From positions 1 to 35,353 of the IMG/VR virus record IMGVR_UViG_3300013018_000009: a stretch of 35,353 bases of DNA, one strand, 5' to 3'. Below are positions 25,637 to 32,960 of this stretch, piece by piece; positions within the stretch are counted from its first letter, which is position 1; each line of letters starts with the position of its first letter. Source of the stretch: a virus. Made by a program: the position numbers and the translations under genes. Under the pieces are notes generated by a model that had not been told where the DNA came from, ran no database searches, and saw nothing but the letters and a program-made list of their open reading frames with translations.

Positions 25637-26239
25637 TTAAATTTTCCCCCTTAACTTCTTCCCAATTAAATTACCAACCACAGCTCCACCTAATGTACCT
25701 AATGCTTTCTTTTTCTTAGAATGTTTCTTTTCGTCATCGACTAACTTATTAGATGCAAGATAACCGCCAATACCACCGAGTGCTGTACCAGGAGTGGCTA
25801 TTGATTTGAGGTTTTGTTTTCTTTTATTCCTTTTTAAAGCATCCTGTAATCTTGCTCGCTGCCCATCTCTGGCATAAGAATTAGTTGCAGAACCAGTACC
25901 ATAAGTAGTTTTCTTTTCCGTTCCCGCCGGAATAAACCCGAATAATTTTTTCTTTGTGGTTTTAACACCTTTAGGAAGTTTCTTTTTAGACATCGATGCT
26001 GCTCTGCTGGCAGAATTAACATCAGATTTAACTTTGTTTCTGATGTAATCATTCATCTTTGCCTGCTGACCCGGTTTTAAATTGTTAAGTTCAATGCTTT
26101 TCTCACCGAGTATCTTTCTGACTTGATCTGGATTGTTTTTCTTAAACTTTTTCATGTATTCTTTTTCAGCTCGGTTTAGGGCCAATTTTTCTAAAGAGCC
26201 TTCTTTGATCAACTGCACTAACTTTTCTTTATTTGTCAT
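25637..26239 (-). CDS. Basic internal head protein with LEKLA propeptide
   Basis: 200 residues, strongly basic (runs such as MKKFKKNNPDQVRKI and KKLPKGVKTTKKKLFG). The N-terminus MTNKEKLVQLIKEGSLEKLA ends in the shared motif at A20, slightly longer than the 15-residue tag. The C-terminus has a short glycine zipper (GTALGGIGGYLASNK and GTLGGAVVGNLIGKKL). High lysine content fits DNA binding in the head. Start ATG has AGGAGGGTAAT before it. Family not recognised. Confidence 0.55.
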   Translation of the reverse strand: MTNKEKLVQLIKEGSLEKLALNRAEKEYMKKFKKNNPDQVRKILGEKSIELNNLKPGQQAKMNDYIRNKVKSDVNSASRAASMSKKKLPKGVKTTKKKLFGFIPAGTEKKTTYGTGSATNSYARDGQRARLQDALKRNKRKQNLKSIATPGTALGGIGGYLASNKLVDDEKKHSKKKKALGTLGGAVVGNLIGKKLRGKI

Positions 26240-26250
26240 ATTACCCTCCT

Positions 26251-27300
26251 TTAATAGTCTAAGTTGTGGCCTTGTCTTAAGTATCTTTCTCTGTCATAAA
26301 GGTTATTTTCTCTTTTATTGACTACTCCTTTTTTATTGTACTTCGCTTTATCTTTTACAAATTTTCTAGCGATGGGACTAGTTGCTAATCCTCCAACCAC
26401 TCCCGTTGCTAAACCACCCACGCTACCGTAAAGTGCTCCAGTACCTGCTCCTGCTAAACCCTTTAATATTTTACCGGGGGTAGATTTACCTTTGGAAGAA
26501 CCTACATAGCCACCAATTCCTAAACCGGCTAACGTCCCGAGGCCAGCACCACCTATACCTGTATTACTTATGTATTCACTTGAATGTTGTGATTTGCCTT
26601 CGGGTAACCATTTGTCATTGGGATATTCTTTTCTTTTAGCTCTTTCTAATTTCTTTTTTAATCCTTGGTATTTACCATCACTGCGTACGGGGTTTTTATG
26701 GTTTTCTTTAATATATTCTTGAAGTTTTTGTTGCAGTTTCCTCTGCCTTTCCCCTTCTGCTTGTTCGATTAAACTCTCAAATTTTTGAACCTTCGGATCT
26801 GACAAAACTTCCTTTTGAAAATTATCCCACCTAGGTTTAATAGTGTTTTTCCATTTATTAAATTTATCTAACTCGCCTTGGTTGATATAATCATTTTCTA
26901 ATTCTCGTTTCAACCCAGCTTCTTCGGTTTCTACATCGGTTAAGTATTCAGTTTCACCCCAATGAGTTTGGTGTGCCAACTTTTCTCTCAACGCCGCTTC
27001 CTTTTTAAGACCATCTTCATTATATTCTGCCATCAGTTCTCCATCCTGGTATAGATATTCATCAATCATATCAGACCACACTGGAGAAATTCTTCTAAGG
27101 TATTCAATACCTATTAATGCATGTTCAATTTCTTCGTGAGCATTATGTAAAACAAACTTTCTTACTAAAGGATTATCTGTCGCTGCTGCTCTTTGGTAAT
27201 ACCAATCGACTGCTTCTATTTCTTCGATTATGGATTGTAGTATTCTGTGTATATCCATATCTTCATTTGAAAGTAATTCATGTGGTTCATGGTAATTCAT
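26251..27300 (-). CDS. Encapsulated-ferritin (EncFtn) domain fused to a phage head-protein module
   Basis: 349 residues. Residues 1-95 closely resemble bacterial encapsulated ferritins: YHEPHELL, then EEIEAVDWYYQRA and HNAHEEIEHALIGIEYLRR. From memory of the Rhodospirillum rubrum EncFtn, ligands E32, E62 and H65 correspond here to E27, E57 and H60, with W33/Y34 and entry-site E26/E29 also kept. Such proteins oxidise ferrous iron and work inside encapsulin shells. Residues 99-110 hold KKEA and REKLA sites, which would cut the ferritin domain free. The C-terminal 240 residues (FNKWKNTIKPRW, glycine zipper, DRERYLRQGHNLDY) match the tagged 227-aa protein. Start ATG abuts the helicase stop after AAAGGAGGAAAA. 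The ferritin call is firm; packaging in the head is inference. Confidence 0.88.
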   Translation of the reverse strand: MNYHEPHELLSNEDMDIHRILQSIIEEIEAVDWYYQRAAATDNPLVRKFVLHNAHEEIEHALIGIEYLRRISPVWSDMIDEYLYQDGELMAEYNEDGLKKEAALREKLAHQTHWGETEYLTDVETEEAGLKRELENDYINQGELDKFNKWKNTIKPRWDNFQKEVLSDPKVQKFESLIEQAEGERQRKLQQKLQEYIKENHKNPVRSDGKYQGLKKKLERAKRKEYPNDKWLPEGKSQHSSEYISNTGIGGAGLGTLAGLGIGGYVGSSKGKSTPGKILKGLAGAGTGALYGSVGGLATGVVGGLATSPIARKFVKDKAKYNKKGVVNKRENNLYDRERYLRQGHNLDY

Positions 27301-28824
27301 TTATTTTCCTCCTTTTGCCAACTTCTCCATGCCTAAATCTATCATTGCTTGTTTTTTCATGTTTCCTCCCATTTGATCGTACACCTGTGATTGTAATGCT
27401 TTTTTCTTTTCGGCAACACTGTCTATCCATTCTTCAACAGAGCGGTTGGGTTTTCTAATGGAACTTAAAAACTTCTTCTCGGGTTCTACTGCTAAATACT
27501 TTTTAATATTTACTTTATCGGCTTTCGAGTTTGCTCTGACCCCTCTACCAATCGCCTGTTTGGTTACTTCTGGGTTCCAGTTAGGGTCAAAAATAAACTC
27601 TTTATCTACATTAGGTAATGATATTCCTTCCTTACCTGTAGGTGATGTAACGAAAGCTTTTGTTTTATTTTTCTTAAAGTTTTCAATCTGTTCATCTTTA
27701 TCTTTCTTTCTCATACCACCGGATATTCTAGATGACGAAACACCTTTTGATTTCAAGGCATCTTGGATAATATCTGCTCCATGCTGGTTATAGTTAGAAT
27801 AAATCATAGACCCAAATTCGCTGTCGTCGTCTTTTAAATCTTCTAATAACCTCTGGGCTTTGGCCGATATTTCGTGACCTTTATCTCCTTTAAGTATAGC
27901 ACCTGGATTGTTTGATGCAACTCTGGCATTTGCTATTGAGCCAAAGAAAGACACGCTATCTCTCTTATCTGGAACAATGTCTCTTTTAACAGCCTTCCTT
28001 ACTGGCCCGGGCAAATCATTCCAGGCATACTTGTAGGCTTTCATTTGTTCTTTAGTCATTGGTACCCTAACTTTTTCTTCTTCAACCTCTGGTAAATCTT
28101 GATCTCCTCGTTCATAATCGAAATAATTTTGGAGATATTCCCTAACTTCATCATCGGGGTCAAATCTTTCTCCTACTGTTTGTTTCTTACCTAAACCTAT
28201 AAAACTTAAAGGACCGAACTTTTTAGTTTCCGGTTTAACATACTTTTTATTAAATTCCGTTTGGTTGTATTTATCTTCACCTTCGATTAAATTAATCAAA
28301 GATGCAACATCACCGGGAGCATTATTCATTGGGGATGCCGTTAAGAAAGCTTTATTTTCCATATTAGGCGACACTTCTTTAATAGCTTTATAAAGGTTTG
28401 TGTTTTGATTTCTAGCGTTGTGTGCCTCATCTACTACCATTGAATTGGAATTTGCCGAATACTTCTCAGGATCTTTTGAAAACAAAGAGTTAGACACTAT
28501 TACATAATCGGCGTTGGGGTCAACTTCTTCACTTCCGGAGTCGATAACTTGAACCGAACTGTCAGTAAATTTATTTATTCCTTCTTTTTCAAAATTTGTT
28601 TTTAAACTTGCTGGAACAACAACTAAAGTCTGTCCAGGTGATTTTTCTTTTAATTTTTCCATAGCGGCTATACTGGTTAAGGTTTTACCTGTACCAGTGC
28701 CATGGGCCACAACCAAAGAATTGTTATCTAAAAGTTTATTGACGGCTCGTTTTTGATAATCTCTTAAATTGACATCATCTTTTAATGCTGCTTCTTTTAA
28801 TAACTTCTTTAATACCTTCTTCAT
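27301..28824 (-). CDS. SNF2/superfamily 2 DNA helicase-translocase with a C-terminal head tag
   Basis: 507 residues from the ATG at 28824 (GGAGGTG 5 nt upstream, stop of amylase overlapping as TGATG). Walker A GTGTGKT is at about 42-48, DEAH at 132-135, FLTASPMNN follows as motif III, and the second RecA-like domain ends with SPTGKEGISLPNVD and QAIGRGVRANS (motifs V and VI). This is a SNF2-like ATP-dependent DNA translocase. The N-terminus KKLLKEAALKDD carries a K-x-A site. The last 19 residues are MKKQAMIDLGMEKLAKGGK, a complete copy of the 15-residue tag plus KGGK. It is likely packaged in the head and may act on phage DNA during or after ejection; that is inference. Tight coupling with both neighbours. 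Confidence 0.85.
   Translation of the reverse strand: MKKVLKKLLKEAALKDDVNLRDYQKRAVNKLLDNNSLVVAHGTGTGKTLTSIAAMEKLKEKSPGQTLVVVPASLKTNFEKEGINKFTDSSVQVIDSGSEEVDPNADYVIVSNSLFSKDPEKYSANSNSMVVDEAHNARNQNTNLYKAIKEVSPNMENKAFLTASPMNNAPGDVASLINLIEGEDKYNQTEFNKKYVKPETKKFGPLSFIGLGKKQTVGERFDPDDEVREYLQNYFDYERGDQDLPEVEEEKVRVPMTKEQMKAYKYAWNDLPGPVRKAVKRDIVPDKRDSVSFFGSIANARVASNNPGAILKGDKGHEISAKAQRLLEDLKDDDSEFGSMIYSNYNQHGADIIQDALKSKGVSSSRISGGMRKKDKDEQIENFKKNKTKAFVTSPTGKEGISLPNVDKEFIFDPNWNPEVTKQAIGRGVRANSKADKVNIKKYLAVEPEKKFLSSIRKPNRSVEEWIDSVAEKKKALQSQVYDQMGGNMKKQAMIDLGMEKLAKGGK
27316..27360 (-). other. Tag-coding segment with its own internal start and ribosome binding site
   Basis: Within the helicase gene, the tag codons (27360-27316) begin with ATG and are preceded by GGGAGGAAAC (27370-27361), a good ribosome binding site at proper distance. 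Reading from here gives a 19-residue peptide ending at the helicase stop. The next codon after that stop is the ATG of the ferritin fusion, in the same frame. So one TAA separates tag from ferritin. Confidence 0.6.
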
Positions 28825-29885
28825 CAATTCACCTCCAGCTTATAGGATTGTCTTTCAACAGTTACTTCATTGAATGTTCTTTCATCTAAACTATTATTAA
28901 TGTATAAAGTATAATTACCTCTTTCGGCGACATATAAGTCGTTGTCAGTGTGTGCGACAACAGGATATTCTTCGGCAAAATATTTTCTAGGTTTAATCAA
29001 TTCATCTATTTTATCTTTGAGTTCGTATTCAAAGTAATCTTCCCAGAAGACTACCGCTGGCTCTTTCTGGAACAAGATATAAGCATACGCCAGTTCTTTA
29101 TTATTGATTATGGGTTCACTTCTTTCGACGTCATGGTTGGAAACAAAATTAACCCTATTAGAGCTGGTCCCTAATGCTTTCATTGAAGATTTTGGATTCA
29201 TACACATTTCCTTCAATTTATAAAACAATGGAAAATTAAACAACGGTAGATCGATGTAATCAGTTAACGCCTCTAGTAAAACATCGTTTCCACTCCAGTA
29301 TTCCCCAACCATAAAATTATTGAATGAGTTAAAAAAATCTTTAACGAAATCCCAACGCATTTCCTTTAAATTGTCTAACCTAAAATTATCAAAACCGATA
29401 TCCTTTAACCAAGTGGCCCATTCGATAAGACCTTTTTTCATATATTCATTGTCATTATAATAACAAATAGTTTCACCAAAAGAACTCCTGGTGTTGCACC
29501 CTCCACAATCTCTGCAGAAATGTTTATAATCTTTTTGAAACAACGAGCTGTCAAACTTAGTGTATGTATCTTTATCTAAACTTGGGTTATATTCTTTTTT
29601 ACCTCCAAGCATATGCCCCATCACAAGATCAGCCATAACGTTGATTCCTTCATAGTGGAATTTATCAATTAAATCTACCAGTTCTTCTTTGGTGCCAAAT
29701 TTAGAATCGAGATTATAATGGTCCTTTATATCATAGCCCATCGAGTCATCACCGGCCATCCCCCTTGAAGGTGGAGGTAACCAGATATCAGTAAACCCTT
29801 TTTCGGCGATCGCGCCAGTTAAAAATGATAATTCATTGTACCAGTCAGAAGGGCAATCCCAATAAAATCCCTGTAGTATTAGCAT
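28824..29885 (-). CDS. GH13 alpha-amylase-family glycoside hydrolase
   Basis: 353 residues from the ATG at 29885 (a GTG at 29888 overlaps the previous stop; no clear ribosome binding site, so coupled). The order of GH13 blocks is intact: LILQGFYWDCPSDWYNEL at the start, DIWLPPPSRGMAG, region I ADLVMGH (G replaces the usual N), region II FRLDN with nucleophile D171, region III MVGEYW with acid E195, region IV VSNHD with D252, and a short beta C-domain (LYVAERGNYTLYINNS). It hydrolyses alpha-1,4-glucan bonds in glycogen or starch. No signal peptide, so it acts inside the cell or the virion. A cysteine group (C124, C127, C130, C141) sits in the small B-domain. No head tag. A metabolic gene within a phage head operon is unusual. 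Confidence 0.9.
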   Translation of the reverse strand: MLILQGFYWDCPSDWYNELSFLTGAIAEKGFTDIWLPPPSRGMAGDDSMGYDIKDHYNLDSKFGTKEELVDLIDKFHYEGINVMADLVMGHMLGGKKEYNPSLDKDTYTKFDSSLFQKDYKHFCRDCGGCNTRSSFGETICYYNDNEYMKKGLIEWATWLKDIGFDNFRLDNLKEMRWDFVKDFFNSFNNFMVGEYWSGNDVLLEALTDYIDLPLFNFPLFYKLKEMCMNPKSSMKALGTSSNRVNFVSNHDVERSEPIINNKELAYAYILFQKEPAVVFWEDYFEYELKDKIDELIKPRKYFAEEYPVVAHTDNDLYVAERGNYTLYINNSLDERTFNEVTVERQSYKLEVN

Positions 29886-29887
29886 CA

Positions 29888-31339
29888 CTAACCACGATCG
29901 TTTTCATATTCTCTGATTATTCGCTTTAATTTTTCTGTCATCTCATCATCTCTCCTTGGAGAAAATGTAGTTATAACCGCTTCGTTTTCTCCCTTTAAGG
30001 CGACATTGGCTTTCTTCATTCTTCTTGCTAATTCACCAATAGTTCCTCCGCCAGCTGCACCTAATAAAGTGTTTCTCGTTTTGTTATCTTTATTTTTTGT
30101 GAGTTTGTTGGCGGCAAAACCTCCAATACCCGCACCTGCTAATCCAGGGGCATATCTTTTAGCATCTGATTTAAAATTATGTTTCCGGGTTCCGAATTCT
30201 CCGGTGCGTTTGTTTTTCTTTAGGTCGATATAGTCAGCTGCTAGTTTTTCGATGGTGGCCTCTTTTTCTTTACCTCTAACTTTATCTCCTAATGTAGCTC
30301 CTAAAGCCCCGCCAACCATTAAACCGCTACCACCTAATGTAACATTACTCATTAAGTGGTCTTTTTTTCGACTTTTCATTAATTTTTTTATACTCTTTTC
30401 AACTTCTTTTTTATATTCAGGGTGATTTAATTCTTTTGCTTGTTGGCTCATTCCTTTAAAAGTATTAAAATAAGGTCTCATTGTTTTATCGTATTTTTGG
30501 TTTAATTTCTTAGCTCCTACTAACCCTAATCCTGCACCGGCTGCTGCACCAACCCCTAAACCAATTTTGGTAGAATTGTCTTTAACCCACTTTTTAGTTT
30601 TGTCTAATTTTGATTCTTCTTCAGCAATCTTGTTCATGCCAAGTTGTACAAAGGCATTCTTTTCTTTGTTTTTAATTTCATCGCCCGCAGCAGCTCCGAA
30701 TAAACCGCCTGCACCTGCTCCGAGACCACCCAAGACGGCATAATTTTTTAAGTCATCTTTTTTCCTTTTTTTAATCATATCTTTCATATAACCCTCAGTC
30801 TTTTTGTTTAATTTTTGACCTTCTCTTCCTAAATTGTTGCCTATATCTCTCAATTTATCATAGGCTTCAAAATAAGGTTTATCGAGATTAGTCAGTGTTT
30901 TGTTTAATTTCTTAGCTCCCGCTAACCCTAATCCTGCACCGGCTGCTGCACCAACCCCTAAACCAATTTTGGTAGAATTGTCTTTAACCCACTTTTTGGT
31001 TTTGTCTAGTCTTGATTCTTCTTCAGCAATTTTGTTCATGCCAAGTTGTACAAAGGCGTTCTTTTCTTTTGGTTTCTTTAAAGCTCCGACACCGGCACCT
31101 AAAATTCCGCCACCGGCACTACCTATAGCACCACCCATAATTCCCGAATGGACCATTTTATTTAACATAAATGGGTCATCAGTATCTGAATTTATTGCCG
31201 ACAATAAAGCAGCGGCAGGTGCTAAACTTTTCATCCCTACATCAGAACCTTTCAAACCATATTCTACCGCATTTTGCAATCTGGGGTGCGACTTTCTTTC
31301 CGCCTCTTTTATCAAAGTCTTCAATATTTCTTTTTTCAT
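29888..31339 (-). CDS. Polyprotein-like head protein with tandem tags and glycine zippers
   Basis: 483 residues. The N-terminus MKKEILKTLIKEA ends in a K-x-A site at 13. Two copies of a 56-residue unit follow, each opening with the tag KEKNAFVQLGMNKIA, then KKWVKDNSTKIGLGVGAAAG and a glycine zipper. Linkers are lysine-rich helices. A further double site, KEKEAT/IEKLAAD, begins the last third (YAPGLAGAGIGGFAANKL). If every site is cut, the protein yields four or so zipper-containing fragments. Membrane-active ejection proteins or internal core proteins are plausible roles. Start ATG has ATAGGAGGATTTAAA; it follows the terminase by 11 bp. Confidence 0.6.
   Translation of the reverse strand: MKKEILKTLIKEAERKSHPRLQNAVEYGLKGSDVGMKSLAPAAALLSAINSDTDDPFMLNKMVHSGIMGGAIGSAGGGILGAGVGALKKPKEKNAFVQLGMNKIAEEESRLDKTKKWVKDNSTKIGLGVGAAAGAGLGLAGAKKLNKTLTNLDKPYFEAYDKLRDIGNNLGREGQKLNKKTEGYMKDMIKKRKKDDLKNYAVLGGLGAGAGGLFGAAAGDEIKNKEKNAFVQLGMNKIAEEESKLDKTKKWVKDNSTKIGLGVGAAAGAGLGLVGAKKLNQKYDKTMRPYFNTFKGMSQQAKELNHPEYKKEVEKSIKKLMKSRKKDHLMSNVTLGGSGLMVGGALGATLGDKVRGKEKEATIEKLAADYIDLKKNKRTGEFGTRKHNFKSDAKRYAPGLAGAGIGGFAANKLTKNKDNKTRNTLLGAAGGGTIGELARRMKKANVALKGENEAVITTFSPRRDDEMTEKLKRIIREYENDRG
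30500..30667. repeat. 168-bp tandem coding repeat, copy 2
   Basis: Nearly identical to 30902-31069, offset 402 bp (134 codons), in frame. It encodes a tag plus helix plus glycine zipper. Most differences are silent or conservative (R to K, A to V), so the duplication is fairly recent. Confidence 0.9.
30902..31069. repeat. 168-bp tandem coding repeat, copy 1
   Basis: Partner of 30500-30667. Includes the tag codons 31069-31025 and the sequence encoding GLGVGAAAGAGLGL. Confidence 0.9.
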
Positions 31340-31350
31340 TTTAAATCCTC

Positions 31351-32940
31351 CTATTTAAATGGTATCTCCTGGTCTATATGTGCTGCAAACTTAGCATAAA
31401 CTGTCGCCTGCATAATGTCATCAGGAGTATCGTGATCGTATTTAAATCTTCTTAATCTATCTGAATACTCTCTTGTTAAAGCAGTGTAATCTTCATAATA
31501 TGCCCTGTCGTCAGCTTCTTTTCTTTCCATGTACTCAAAGGGTGGGAAGATTAACTGCTGGTTCTGGATTGGAAATATGACAGAATCCATAGCTTTGGTT
31601 CTATTGGTTACATACATTATTTGTTCCGGTTTCCAGTTCCAGGTTTGTTTCTGATTACCACTATGATAGATTTCCCAGACCTTGTCATAACCACCTATTC
31701 TCCTTTGCAGTCTTAAATTTTCCTTATGACCGGCGCCATGGTCGCAGGCCATAATGTTGCATCTGAAACGGTGATACATTTTTTCTAATTCATCTAATAC
31801 ATGGTCAGGATCAGCGGATTCTTTGTGATCGAATTTTTTAATATGTACTACGTGAAATTTGCCGTCTATGAAACCTCCAACGACTGCCGCATTAAATGAA
31901 CCTTTGTTTTCTCCCCAGTCAACCCCCATATATAATGGGTTTTTCTGGGTTTTATCAAAATCTGCTTTTTCAAGCCAAAATCCTGTACAGGTATTTTTTA
32001 TTTTAGAAATTGAAATAGGTTTATCGGCCGAGTCATAACTTAAACCAAAAACCTCATTGTATAATTTATCTTCAGGATACTTCAAAAATTTGTCATAATA
32101 AAATTTTTCCCATTTCTTTGGTTGAGTTAATCTGCCGGTTTGCAGCTGTGATATATGGAAACCTGCTGTTCTATTTTCCGGTGCTAAAGAATACCATTGA
32201 CCGTTTCTAGTATCTATTGGTTTGCCACAGTTTTTGCAGACTAAACCTTTTTCGGTAACCATCTTTTCTGGCTCTGTATCCATACGGTTGTATGTATTAC
32301 AGGACTTACATGGCACTATCCAGATGTTTTGGGTAGACTGCTGCCACAACTTCTCTAAAGGATTGTCAAAAGTTTTCGGGGTACCACAGGCGGCGAATAT
32401 CTGATATTCACTTGCTGTTAGAGTCTCTTTTAAGACTGGTATGTTATCCGAAAGCATGTCCTGGTACTCATCAATATTTAACATATCCCCAGACAATCCA
32501 CGCATAGTGTCAGCTGTATGGTAGGCATATCCCAAGAATATTGTGGCATTATTAATTAAAGTTTTTTCAAAGACTTGGTCGGTGGTTGTTTTATCTAAAT
32601 AATATTTTTGTATAAAATCTGATGATCTGATTGATTTCCTTAATCTATCATTTGAAAATCGTCTCGTCTGTTTCGAAGTAGGTGAAACATAAATCGAACG
32701 AAAGTAAGGTATTAAAGATGAGTATGTAATGTGTCTGTTGGATAAAGTTGTTGATTTCTCTACTTGACGAGCTGTTCTTAAAACCAAAGATGAATAGAGA
32801 TTATCATAAATCGGATAGAGGTACTCCCTCCAATTCCACTTTCTACCTGGTCTTTCATCTTTGAATTTAAATTTCTGCCCTTCGATGGGTATAAATGCTT
32901 TAGTAAAATCGGATGGTCTAACTGATAACTTCTTTTTCAT
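31351..32940 (-). CDS. terL: Terminase large subunit (DNA packaging ATPase-nuclease)
   Basis: 529 residues. ATPase: TARQVEKSTTL (56-66) is the Walker A-like loop, with E where glycine is usual, and MLNIDEYQDM (153-162) is Walker B with catalytic E158. A zinc ribbon (CKSC then CKNC, about residues 218-248) resembles lambda gpA-type terminases. Nuclease: acidic residues in MGVDWGENK (about 338-346), ACDHGAGHK (about 396-404) and DTPDDIMQA (about 500-508) give the RNase-H-like triad. It pumps DNA into the prohead. First gene of the minus-strand operon; start ATG has AAAAGGAGGTACTTTAG, promoter at 32961-32989. No small terminase gene is next to it. Confidence 0.93.
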   Translation of the reverse strand: MKKKLSVRPSDFTKAFIPIEGQKFKFKDERPGRKWNWREYLYPIYDNLYSSLVLRTARQVEKSTTLSNRHITYSSLIPYFRSIYVSPTSKQTRRFSNDRLRKSIRSSDFIQKYYLDKTTTDQVFEKTLINNATIFLGYAYHTADTMRGLSGDMLNIDEYQDMLSDNIPVLKETLTASEYQIFAACGTPKTFDNPLEKLWQQSTQNIWIVPCKSCNTYNRMDTEPEKMVTEKGLVCKNCGKPIDTRNGQWYSLAPENRTAGFHISQLQTGRLTQPKKWEKFYYDKFLKYPEDKLYNEVFGLSYDSADKPISISKIKNTCTGFWLEKADFDKTQKNPLYMGVDWGENKGSFNAAVVGGFIDGKFHVVHIKKFDHKESADPDHVLDELEKMYHRFRCNIMACDHGAGHKENLRLQRRIGGYDKVWEIYHSGNQKQTWNWKPEQIMYVTNRTKAMDSVIFPIQNQQLIFPPFEYMERKEADDRAYYEDYTALTREYSDRLRRFKYDHDTPDDIMQATVYAKFAAHIDQEIPFK

Positions 32941-32960
32941 CTAAAGTACCTCCTTTTTTA

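Noticed and set aside
30900-31358. 152-codon plus-strand ORF, proline/alanine-rich
   Set aside because: Antisense of glycine/alanine-rich coding sequence in the polyprotein gene; composition artefact without a ribosome binding site.
32740-32775. Inactive terminase because of E instead of G in the Walker A loop
   Set aside because: Other motifs are intact, and I believe this substitution occurs in active terminases of related phages, so no defect is inferred.
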